A program made the translations under genes and the position numbers. Of a DNA stretch of 37,416 nucleotides, positions 1 through 6,753 are shown in pieces; the stretch's first letter is position 1; each line of letters starts with the position of its first letter. This stretch comes from JBCCGG01 sp039029395 (GTDB lineage: Bacteria; Pseudomonadota; Alphaproteobacteria; Kiloniellales; JAKSDN01): assembly GCA_039029395.1 (NCBI GenBank), contig JBCCGG010000056.1, forward strand, positions 1 to 37,416, given 5' to 3'. A model generated the notes under the pieces. That model made no database searches. It had not been told where the DNA came from and saw only the letters and a program-made list of their open reading frames with translations.

Positions 1-54
1 GGTCTTGACGAGCTGTTCTGACGTCTCTTTCGGTGGCCCGGATTTCTGTCTCAT
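1..54 (-). CDS. IS3-family transposase OrfA, N-terminal 18 codons (runs off the window)
   Basis: The reverse strand opens with ATG at 54 and reads MRQKSGPPKETSEQLVKT before leaving the window. This is the characteristic start of the small helix-turn-helix subunit (OrfA) of an IS3-type transposase common in alphaproteobacteria. An AAGGAG ribosome binding site sits 8 bases upstream of the ATG. OrfA of this family binds the element ends and is usually extended by frameshifting into the DDE catalytic part, which would lie outside this window. The identification rests on 18 residues plus the ribosome binding site and the flanking element end, so the family is fairly sure but the exact element is unknown. 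Confidence 0.72.
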   Translation of the reverse strand, partial: MRQKSGPPKETSEQLVKT

Positions 55-120
55 CTGCGCTCCTTGATGGCTACGATGACCCAGAAATCCTCCTTTGTTC
101 AATAACCCCAATCTGTCTCA
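1..120 (-). mobile_element. One end of an IS3-like insertion sequence
   Basis: The transposase start at 54 is preceded on the reverse strand by about 66 bases ending in TGAGACAGATTGGGGTTATT. The TG start fits an IS3-family terminus. The right boundary is put at about 120 because recognisable serine-recombinase coding sequence starts directly afterwards. An in-frame stop (TAA at 103-105) lies inside the element relative to the recombinase frame, so the insertion cuts that gene. The exact boundary and the target duplication cannot be fixed without the other end. Confidence 0.55.
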
Positions 121-766
121 CGGGTGCTGATGCCGCACACTTGCTGCGAGAAGCCTTTGACGGCTGGCTGGTGCAAGGGCAAGTGTAAAAAGTACCCCTA
201 CTACTTTTGCCGCACCAAGGGTTGCGACGCCTATGGAAAAACTATTCGACGGGACAAGATCGAAGCTGATTTTACGGACCTGCTTGCGAAGTTGCAGCCT
301 GCCGGAAACCTGATTCGGATCGCGGCGGCCATGTTTCGGAATTGCTGGGACCAGCAACTGGCGCAAGCAACAGCCGATGGCAAGGCATTGAAACGCGATG
401 TGGAAGATGTGGAGCGGAAAATCGGTCAGCTTATCGAGCGGATCATGGACTCAAACAACGCGCGGGTCGTCACGGCCTATGAAAATCGTATCGAGGAGTT
501 GGAGCGCAAAAAGTTGCTACTGCAAGAAAAAGCGTCGCAAACGCCCGGGCCGCGATACAGCTACGACAAAATGTTTGAACACTCCATGAGATTCCTCTCA
601 AGCCCTTGTAAACTATGGGATTCTGGCAGGTTGGAACTGCAAAGACTGGTCCTGAGATTGACGTTCTCGGAGCATCTCACCTATTGCCGAGATTCCGGAT
701 TTAGAACACCAAAAACCACCTTACCTTTCAAGGCGTTAGGTGATTTCTCCGGTCAAAAACGTGAAA
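121..766 (+). pseudogene. C-terminal fragment of a serine site-specific recombinase
   Basis: The open frame from 121 carries the zinc beta-ribbon of large serine recombinases (cysteines in TCCEKPLTAGWCKGKCKKY and YYFCRTKGC). A long coiled-coil follows (acidic/basic heptads around 380-530), then the usual C-terminal tail containing LPFKALGDFSG. The N-terminal catalytic domain with the nucleophilic serine is missing, because an IS3-like element ends right at 120 and a stop lies upstream in frame. The fragment therefore cannot catalyse recombination. The frame stays open to 1077, but beyond about 766 it only translates the antisense of the tRNA-Leu gene and spacer. It is best read as a decayed integrase of an element that once sat beside the tRNA. 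Confidence 0.8.
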
Positions 767-853
767 TGGTGCGGGTGGAGGGACTTGAACCCCCACTTCC
801 TTGCGGAAACCAGATTTTGAGTCTGGCGCGTCTACCAATTCCGCCACACCCGC
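767..853 (-). tRNA. tRNA-Leu (anticodon CAA)
   Basis: On the reverse strand the acceptor arm is GCGGGTG (853-847) pairing with CACCCGC (777-771), followed by discriminator A (770) and an encoded CCA (769-767). The T arm contains GGGTTCAAGTCCC. The anticodon stem CCAGA/TCTGG encloses the loop CTCAAAA, with CAA at 819-817. A long variable arm (TTTCCGCAAGGAAG) confirms a class II leucine tRNA. Its 3' end faces the recombinase fragment, the usual arrangement for an element integrated next to a tRNA. No convincing -35/-10 pair could be chosen upstream. Confidence 0.96.
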
Positions 854-1164
854 GCACCAGGCTAAAATGCCCGAGCGCCTTTCTAAGGCCCCGACGCGAG
901 GGCCGCAAGCCAAAGAAATTGGGGCCGCGCGATGGCACGGCCCCAGTTCGGGGAGGAAACGCCGGAACAAGCCACGGCAAGGGGTCCGGCGAAACCCGAT
1001 CTATGCCGCAACGCACAATATATCGTCTATTTGGCGGGATGCAAGATAATTCACGTTCGAGGTTTTTTATTATTTAATTCAATATATTAAACAAGTCACC
1101 CACAGCTGGGCCACTCAATGCTGCAATGCGAAAATCATACTTTAGCGGCTGGTTCGCCCAGCAT
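854..1164. other. Gene-free spacer with an AT-rich block
   Basis: This 311-base spacer holds no supported gene. Its left part must contain the tRNA-Leu promoter. A hairpin lies at 921-944. The stretch about 1014-1100 is strongly AT-rich, unlike everything else in the window, and contains the 8-base direct repeat CAATATAT at 1016-1023 and 1080-1087. A 7-base inverted repeat, GCTGGGC (1105-1111) with GCCCAGC (1156-1162), ends just beyond the stop of the ankyrin gene. Confidence 0.6.
921..944 (-). terminator. Possible terminator hairpin downstream of the ankyrin gene
   Basis: GGGGCCG (921-927) and CGGCCCC (938-944) form a perfect 7-base stem around a 10-base loop. Read leftward, the stem is followed by AATTTCTTT, which is moderately T-rich. 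It lies 220 bases past the ankyrin stop and 68 bases before the tRNA, so it could insulate the tRNA from leftward transcription. The T tract is imperfect, so this is tentative. Confidence 0.35.
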
Positions 1165-1539
1165 TCAGACGCCGCGCAGCAGGGCGAGTAGCTCGGCGCT
1201 GTTCTCTGGCCAGCGCGCCCAATCGGCCGCGGTCAGGCCCCAGCGGTTGCCGTGGTCCGGGTCTGCGCCGGCCGCGATCAGGGCGGCCGCGACCTCCAAG
1301 TGGCCGCGCGCGGCGGCCGCCATGAGCGCGGTGTTGCCGGCGTCGCTGGTCGCCGTCAGGTCGGCGCCCCGGGCGAGCAGCAGCTCGATCACCGCGAGGT
1401 TGCCAAGCGCCGCCGCCTGGCCCAGCAGCGTAACGCCCCAGCGGTCCTTGGCCTCGACATCGCCGCCGGCGTCCAACGCGGCCGCCAGGCCGTCCAGATC
1501 GCCTTGGGCGACCAAGTTTGAAAGATCTTGTTGGGCCAT
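1165..1539 (-). CDS. Small ankyrin-repeat protein (124 aa)
   Basis: The protein consists of about three ankyrin repeats, recognisable by the helix-turn-helix units GVTLLGQAAALGNLAVIELL and NTALMAAAARGHLEVAAALI, each followed by the loop signature ARGAD or AAGADP. Ankyrin repeats bind protein partners. There is no signal peptide or membrane segment, so a cytoplasmic location is likely. The start at 1539 is preferred over the in-frame ATG at 1578, because GGAAAGG lies 7 bases before it and would be inside the coding part of the longer version. It stands alone between the spacer and a divergent PLP enzyme gene, and its partner is unknown. Confidence 0.85.
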   Translation of the reverse strand: MAQQDLSNLVAQGDLDGLAAALDAGGDVEAKDRWGVTLLGQAAALGNLAVIELLLARGADLTATSDAGNTALMAAAARGHLEVAAALIAAGADPDHGNRWGLTAADWARWPENSAELLALLRGV

Positions 1540-1632
1540 GACGTGCCTTTCCGGGTTGCTGCGCCCCTGCTTAGCCATCTAGGCTCCGGTCGGTCAAGCG
1601 GCCAGGGCCGCGCCGTGCCGAGAGGAGCCGCC

Positions 1633-2805
1633 ATGACTTTCGATCTTGCCCGTGCCCGGGCCGAGACACCGGGCTGCCAGGAGACCCTGCACCTGGATGC
1701 TGCCGGCGCCGCGCTCATGCCCCAGGCGGTGATCGACGCCCAAATCGCGCAGATCCAACTGGAGGCTCGTGTCGGCGGCTATCGGGCCGCCGAGCTCGCC
1801 GGGGCGGCGGTGGCGCGGACCTACGACGCGGTCGCCGAGCTGCTTAACTGCGGCTCGGACGAAGTCGCCTTGGTGGAGAACGCCACGGTCGGCTGGAACC
1901 TGGCGTTTCACGGTCTGAAGCTCGAAGCCGGCGACCGTGTGATCACCGCCGAGGCGGAGTATGCCAGCAATTACCTGGCCTTTTTGAAGGCCGCCCGGGA
2001 GCGCGGCATCGAGATCGTCGTGGTGCCGAGCGACAACACCGGCCAGCTCGACGCCGCGCGCCTGGCCGAGCTGATCGACCAGCGGGTCAAGCTGATCGCG
2101 ATCACCCACGTGCCGACCAACTGCGGACTAGTCAACCCGGCCGCCGAGGTCGGACGCCTGGCCAAGGCGGCGGGCGTGCCCTTCCTGCTGGATGCCTGCC
2201 AGTCGGCCGGGCAGATGGTCTTGGACGTAGAGCGGATCGGCTGCGACCTGCTGTCGGCGAGCGGCCGCAAATTCCTGCGCGGGCCTCGGGGCTCGGGCTT
2301 TCTTTATGTACGCCGCGGCCTGCTGGACCGCCTGGAGCCGCCCTGGCCGGATTTGCGCAGCGCCCACTGGACGGCGGCCGACGCCTACGAGCTGCGCCCC
2401 GGCGCCCGGCGCTTCGAGAACTGGGAGTTCAACTACGCCGCCGTGATCGGCTTGGGCGTCGCGATCGACCACGCGCTCGGTTGGGGCCTGCCGGCGGTCG
2501 AGGCCCGGCTCAAGGCGCTGGCCGAAGCCCTGCGCGCGCGCTTGGCCGGCCTGCCCGGCGCCCGGCTGCGCGACATCGGCAAGGAGCGCGCAGCCATCGT
2601 CGCCTTCGAGCTGGACGGCCACGCGCCGAGCGCGGCCAAGGCCAAGCTGGCCGAGCAAGGGATCATCGTCTCGAACTCGACCCTGAACTCGACCCGTTTG
2701 GACATGGAGCGGCGCGGCCTGACGGAGACCCTGCGGGCCTCGCCCCACATCTACAATAGCGAGGCGGAACTGGACCGCTTCGTGGAAGCCCTCGCCGCGC
2801 TGTGA
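1633..2805 (+). CDS. Aminotransferase class V family PLP-dependent enzyme
   Basis: This 390-residue fold type I PLP enzyme resembles cysteine desulfurases and isopenicillin N epimerase-like proteins. Visible landmarks are the cofactor-binding LDACQSAGQ (D187 for the pyridine nitrogen, Q190 beside it) and SASGRKFLRGPRGSGF with the Schiff-base lysine K213. No cysteine-bearing loop typical of sulfur donors to Fe-S scaffolds is evident, and no isc or suf genes are near, so a role in Fe-S assembly is not supported. The ATG at 1633 follows AGAGGAG; an upstream in-frame start at 1528 lacks this and would overlap the divergent ankyrin gene. It converges with the oxidoreductase gene, the stops being only 11 bases apart. 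The substrate is not predictable. Confidence 0.88.
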   Translation: MTFDLARARAETPGCQETLHLDAAGAALMPQAVIDAQIAQIQLEARVGGYRAAELAGAAVARTYDAVAELLNCGSDEVALVENATVGWNLAFHGLKLEAGDRVITAEAEYASNYLAFLKAARERGIEIVVVPSDNTGQLDAARLAELIDQRVKLIAITHVPTNCGLVNPAAEVGRLAKAAGVPFLLDACQSAGQMVLDVERIGCDLLSASGRKFLRGPRGSGFLYVRRGLLDRLEPPWPDLRSAHWTAADAYELRPGARRFENWEFNYAAVIGLGVAIDHALGWGLPAVEARLKALAEALRARLAGLPGARLRDIGKERAAIVAFELDGHAPSAAKAKLAEQGIIVSNSTLNSTRLDMERRGLTETLRASPHIYNSEAELDRFVEALAAL

Positions 2806-2816
2806 GGTGAGCCGGT

Positions 2817-3815
2817 CTAGATCGTGACGATCACGTTGCCGATCTGCCGGCCGCCTTCCACCATCTCGTGGGCCGCGGCAATGTCCGCCAGAGCGAAGGT
2901 TTGGGCGACCCGGGGCTTTAGCGCGCCCGAGCGCAGCATCTGGTCGACCGCAAGGCCGGCGGCGCCCGTGGCCTCGGCCGGCATGGCATAGACGAACACC
3001 AAGCGGATCACCGTATTGTTGAACATCAGCGGGTAGTACTGCAGGCTCGGCTGAGGCGCGCCCATGGAGGCGTAGGCGGCGATCATGCCATTCGGCTTCA
3101 GGATTTCTGGCGTCAGGTTGACGTGGCTGCCGAAGTCCACATCGACGATGCGGTCGAGCTTCTTGCCGCCGTTGGCCGTCAGCACGGCTTCGACCAGGTT
3201 TTCGGTCTTGTAGTTGACCACCGTGTCGGCGCCGTCTTCACGGGTCGCGGCGGCCTTCTCGTCGCCGCTGACCGTGGTGACGACCCGGGCGCCGGCCGCC
3301 TTGGCCATCTGAATCGCCATGGAGCCGACCGCGCCGGCGCCGCCGGTGATCAGCAGGCTCATGCCCTCGATCGGCCCGTCGGCGAAGAGCGCCCGGTGGG
3401 CGGTCATGGCCGGCACGCCGAGGCAGGCGCCTTCCTCGAAGGACACCCCGTTGGCCAGCGGCACGGCAAGATCGGCGCCCACCGCGACGAGCTCGGCCGC
3501 GGTGCCGCGCGCGCCCTGGCCCTGGCCATCGGCGGTGCGGTTGACGTTGTAGAGCCAGACCCGCTCGCCGACCCGACGCTCGCAAACACCTTGGCCGACC
3601 GCCTCGATAACGCCGGCGCCGTCGCTGTGGGGCACCGTACGCTCGACGGTCATGGGGCCCATGTTGCCGGCCCGGGTCTTGACATCGGACGGGTTGGCGC
3701 CCGAGGCATGAACCCGCACCAGCACCTCGCCGGGCGCCGCTGTCGGCTCCGGCAGCTCGCCGACTTGAAGAACCTCGCGGGCCGGCCCGCGCGCGCTGTA
3801 GGATGCGCCAATCAT
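2817..3815 (-). CDS. Zinc-independent alcohol dehydrogenase-like / NADPH:quinone oxidoreductase
   Basis: This 332-residue medium-chain dehydrogenase/reductase has the quinone-reductase pattern. There is an N-terminal GroES-like domain (APGEVLVRVHASGANPSDVK, HSDGAGVIEAVG) without the zinc-ligand cysteines. A Rossmann domain follows, with the nucleotide loop GGAGAVGSMAIQMAKAAGA near residue 160. Such enzymes reduce quinones, enones or enoyl-CoA-type double bonds using NADPH. The start has AAAGGAGA upstream. It is the last gene of a leftward set dealing with CoA thioesters, 26 bases after the hydratase, which hints at a 2-enoyl or carbonyl intermediate. That link is inference. Confidence 0.88.
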   Translation of the reverse strand: MIGASYSARGPAREVLQVGELPEPTAAPGEVLVRVHASGANPSDVKTRAGNMGPMTVERTVPHSDGAGVIEAVGQGVCERRVGERVWLYNVNRTADGQGQGARGTAAELVAVGADLAVPLANGVSFEEGACLGVPAMTAHRALFADGPIEGMSLLITGGAGAVGSMAIQMAKAAGARVVTTVSGDEKAAATREDGADTVVNYKTENLVEAVLTANGGKKLDRIVDVDFGSHVNLTPEILKPNGMIAAYASMGAPQPSLQYYPLMFNNTVIRLVFVYAMPAEATGAAGLAVDQMLRSGALKPRVAQTFALADIAAAHEMVEGGRQIGNVIVTI

Positions 3816-3841
3816 CGCCTGTCTCCTTTATCGTTTGTTTC

Positions 3842-4693
3842 TTAGGCCAGCTCGACCGAACCGTGCAAGGCCAAGTGGCCCTCTTGGTCGGCGATCCAGA
3901 GCTCGGCGCTGGCGCCGTCCGGGCTCGGCTTGCCGCCCACCGTGAAGGGTGCGGTGTCGAAGATCGTGCTGAAGGCCCGGAAGTCGAAGCTGCGCGCCAC
4001 CAATCCCGGTTTGTAACGGCGCACCAGCTCCAACATGTAGGTCGCCAGCAAGGGTCCGTGGACGATCAGGCCTGGGAAGCCCTCCTCCTCGGTGCAGTAC
4101 TTGTGATCGTAGTGGATCCGGTGACCGTTCAAGGTGAGCGCCGAGTAGCGGAACAGCAGAACCGGATCTGGCGTGACAGGCAGGCGCCAGGGAACCACTG
4201 CCGGCGCCGGCTCGCTCGCGACCGACGCGCCGCCGCTCGAGGCCTGACGGTAGACGATGTCCTGCTCCTCCTCGATGCAGGTCCCCTCGCCGTCGGACAC
4301 CCGGTGGTGCAGGGTGACGAAGACCAGGCGCCCGCTGCGCCCCTGTTTCTCGACCACGTTGGCGACGGTGGAGATCTTCTCGGCCTCGGCGCCTATTTTG
4401 AGCGGGCGCAGGAAAGCAACCCGGCTGCCCGCCCACATGCGGATCGGCAAGGTGATCGGCGGGATCAGGCCGCCGCGCGCCGTGTGACCGTCGGGGCCCA
4501 GGTCGCTTTGCCGGGCGACGTCCCAGAAGTAGAGCCAGTGCCAGAGCGGCGGCAGAGCGTCGCCCTTTTTGAGCAGGTCATTGGGATCCTCGATCGTGCG
4601 CTGCATGGCTTGGGCGCGGAGCGCTTCGATGGGCTCGCGCTTGGTCTCGGAGCGGCCGATCCAGCGGCGCCATTCCTCCAGCTCTTCGCTCAT
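3842..4693 (-). CDS. FAS1-like / MaoC-type dehydratase (mesaconyl- or itaconyl-CoA hydratase-like)
   Basis: This 283-residue protein has an N-terminal FAS1-like dehydratase half (WRRWIGR, RQSDLGPDGH, the proline-rich segment LIPPITLPIRMWAG). The C-terminal hot-dog half carries RIHYDHKYCTEEEGFPGLIV and HGPLLATYMLELV, the typical hydratase strand-helix. The family includes mesaconyl-C4-CoA hydratase of the 3-hydroxypropionate cycle and itaconyl-CoA hydratases, which add water to branched C5 dicarboxyl-CoA esters. Its ATG overlaps the stop of the family III CoA-transferase by four bases (4690-4693), so the two are translationally coupled, the same partnership seen in those pathways. GAGAGGAG lies 9 bases before the ATG. 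The exact substrate is inferred from family and neighbour only. Confidence 0.85.
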   Translation of the reverse strand: MSEELEEWRRWIGRSETKREPIEALRAQAMQRTIEDPNDLLKKGDALPPLWHWLYFWDVARQSDLGPDGHTARGGLIPPITLPIRMWAGSRVAFLRPLKIGAEAEKISTVANVVEKQGRSGRLVFVTLHHRVSDGEGTCIEEEQDIVYRQASSGGASVASEPAPAVVPWRLPVTPDPVLLFRYSALTLNGHRIHYDHKYCTEEEGFPGLIVHGPLLATYMLELVRRYKPGLVARSFDFRAFSTIFDTAPFTVGGKPSPDGASAELWIADQEGHLALHGSVELA

Positions 4694-5811
4694 GAGGCAA
4701 ACTCCTCTCGGATCTTCGCACCCTGCTGGTCGAGCCCGGGCACGGCGCCAAGGGCAGGTGCCTCTCCGACCACCTGGGCCGGCGGCGCGGCGATATCGAT
4801 CGGTCCGTCGGGACTGCCGACCTGGACGCGGCGCAGCTGAGGATGTGCGGCCAGATCGGCCGGGCTGTTGAGCGCGCCGTAGGCGATGCCGGCGTCTGCC
4901 AGTCGTTTGATGAGATCCTCCCGGGAAAGCGCGCCGAAGACGGAAGCGATCTCTTGGTTCAGGGCCGCCCGGTTGGTGACCCTGGCCGGGTTGTCGTGAA
5001 AGCGCGAATCGTCGGCCAGCTCGGGCTGCTCCAGCACTTCGGCGCAAAGGCGCTGCCACTCCCTCTGGTTCTGGATCGAGATCAGCACCTCGCCATCGCG
5101 CGCCTCATACACGCCATAGGGCGCGATCGAGGGGTGGTTGAGGCCGACCCGCTCGGGCGCCCGGCCGCCGTAGACCTGATGCAAAAGCGGCACATTCATC
5201 CAATCGGCCATGGCGTCGAACAGGGAGACCTTGATGGCGCGGCCCTGGCCGCTCTCCCGGCGTGCGATCAATGCTTCCATGAGCGCCAGCGCCCCGTAGA
5301 GCCCGCAGGCAACGTCGCAGACCGAGACGCCAACCCGCCCGGGTCCTTCCGGCCGGCCGGTCACCGAGGCGAGACCGCTTTCCGCTTGGACCAGCAGGTC
5401 ATAGGCCTTCATCCCGGCGTAGGTGCCGCTCTCGCCGTAGCCGCTGATGTCGCAGGTGATCAGGCGCGGATCGGCGGCGCGCAGGGCCTCGCTGCCGAAG
5501 CCCAGACGCCCGGCCGCCCCCGGCGCCAGGTTCTGGATAAAGACGTCGGCGCGCGCCACCAGGCGGCTGAGCAAGGCCCGGTCGTCCTCCTGCTTGAGGT
5601 CGAGCGCGATCGACTCCTTGCCCCGGTTGAGCCAGACGAAGTAGGCGCTCTGACCCTTGGCGACCCGGTCGTAGCCGCGCGCGAAGTCGCCCTCGGGACG
5701 CTCGACCTTGATACCCCGGGCGCCGGCATCGGCCCGGCGCGCGCTGGCCAGCGGCGCCGCCACCGCCTGCTCCAAGCTGACCACTAGCACTCCGGAAAGC
5801 GCTCCCGACAT
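4690..5811 (-). CDS. CaiB/BaiF family III CoA-transferase
   Basis: This 373-residue family III CoA-transferase moves CoA between carboxylic acids through an aspartyl-CoA anhydride. Visible signatures are IKVERPEGDFARGYD near residues 34-48, NRGKESIALDLK at 62-73, and GVSVCDVACGLYGALALMEA, where D166 matches the catalytic aspartate. In place of the common Leu/Arg sequence before the first motif it has ASARRADAGARG. The ATG at 5811 is chosen because homology starts there; the ribosome binding site is weak (AGAGGG). It sits 71 bases after the membrane protein gene and overlaps the hydratase, which suggests activation of a dicarboxylic acid such as mesaconate, itaconate or citramalate. The substrate is unproven. 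Confidence 0.9.
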   Translation of the reverse strand: MSGALSGVLVVSLEQAVAAPLASARRADAGARGIKVERPEGDFARGYDRVAKGQSAYFVWLNRGKESIALDLKQEDDRALLSRLVARADVFIQNLAPGAAGRLGFGSEALRAADPRLITCDISGYGESGTYAGMKAYDLLVQAESGLASVTGRPEGPGRVGVSVCDVACGLYGALALMEALIARRESGQGRAIKVSLFDAMADWMNVPLLHQVYGGRAPERVGLNHPSIAPYGVYEARDGEVLISIQNQREWQRLCAEVLEQPELADDSRFHDNPARVTNRAALNQEIASVFGALSREDLIKRLADAGIAYGALNSPADLAAHPQLRRVQVGSPDGPIDIAAPPAQVVGEAPALGAVPGLDQQGAKIREEFAS

Positions 5812-5882
5812 TGTCCGTTGCCCTCTGTAAACAGACCCGGGAGTCCTAAGGGATTCGCTGGCCCCTGGAAAGCCCAAGGCGA

Positions 5883-6746
5883 TTAGCGGCGTGCCAAATC
5901 GTCCACGAAGGCCTTGGCGTCGGTGGTGTCGTAGCCGTAGAGCTCCTTGGCGAGCTTGATCGCGCTGACGGTTTCGCCACGCTCGACCAGCTCGAGCAGG
6001 CGGTCCTCCTGGGCCGTCTTGTCCAACTCGGTGAATCGCTGCTGTCGGGTCTTCTGGCCGTCGAGCAAGGGATAAACGCCGCTTAGGAGCGTCACCGCGC
6101 GCTTGAGGCCCGGCGAAAGGCCGCTCCAATCGACCTGCACGATGCCGCCAGGCAGCACGCGCACCGGATAGTGGCGGCTGATCATCGAGACGCCGCTCTT
6201 CTTTCCAGGCTCGATCGCCCGCTCGCGCTTGAGCAGCTCGACCAGCTCGCCCAGGTCCTCGTCGTGCAGAACGATCTCTAGGAAGACCAGGCGCTGGATC
6301 GTCTCGCTGTCGTCTGTGCCGGGCCGGCGCGCCCAGATCCGGTGCTCGCGGACGCCGACGATCTCCGCCTTGGGCAGATAGACCACGACCGCATCCTCGG
6401 CCGAAAGACCGTGGTTCAGAAAGGAGCGGACCTTGACGTAGAGCCCGTTCGTGGTGGCGCGCACCCGCCAGCTCGAGGCCCGGAAGCTGGCTCTGGCCGC
6501 GTGCCAGGCGATCAGCACGAAGATCGTCAAGAAGCCGCCGGCAATGTAGGACGGCAAGGCGGGTATCGGCTCCTGGACGCCGAGCAGCGGACAGATTGTC
6601 GGGCAGAGCAAAAAGCCGCCCGTGACCCCGGCAAAGAGCGCCAGCGCCACAATCTTGGTCCAGCGCCGCTGGCGGAACAGCAGGTCGGTCGGATGACGGG
6701 GGACCTGGTCCTCGCGCAGGAACTTGAGCGGCGCGTATTTCGCCAT
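5883..6746 (-). CDS. Two-TM membrane protein with L7/L12 C-terminal-like domain
   Basis: This 287-residue protein was not recognised as a named family. A short basic N-terminus leads to two hydrophobic helices (about residues 31-52 and 66-86). A soluble region of mixed beta character follows (about 90-225). The last 40 residues (LLELVERGETVSAIKLAKEL... ending in KAFVDDLARR) resemble the ribosomal protein L7/L12 C-terminal fold, which in stand-alone form appears in other membrane proteins of unknown role. It begins 7 bases after the acyl-CoA dehydrogenase stop, so the two are cotranscribed. The placement inside a CoA-ester gene set is odd and its job there is unknown. Confidence 0.75.
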   Translation of the reverse strand: MAKYAPLKFLREDQVPRHPTDLLFRQRRWTKIVALALFAGVTGGFLLCPTICPLLGVQEPIPALPSYIAGGFLTIFVLIAWHAARASFRASSWRVRATTNGLYVKVRSFLNHGLSAEDAVVVYLPKAEIVGVREHRIWARRPGTDDSETIQRLVFLEIVLHDEDLGELVELLKRERAIEPGKKSGVSMISRHYPVRVLPGGIVQVDWSGLSPGLKRAVTLLSGVYPLLDGQKTRQQRFTELDKTAQEDRLLELVERGETVSAIKLAKELYGYDTTDAKAFVDDLARR

Positions 6747-6753
6747 GGCGTCC

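Noticed and set aside
767..1077. Recombinase reading frame continuing to 1077 as a 317-residue protein
   Set aside because: The part after about 766 translates the antisense of the tRNA-Leu gene and the spacer, and has no recombinase similarity.
1633..2805. Cysteine desulfurase for Fe-S assembly
   Set aside because: The catalytic cysteine loop and neighbouring isc/suf genes are missing, so only the general class V PLP family is supported.
3123..3845. Rightward open frame of 240 codons opposite the quinone oxidoreductase
   Set aside because: It is a mirror frame created by high GC content, with H/G/R/A-rich composition and no motif, while the opposite strand encodes a complete known enzyme.
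5812..6129. N-terminal extension of the CoA-transferase
   Set aside because: It overlaps the coding sequence of the membrane protein in another frame and shows no family motif; homology begins at 5811.
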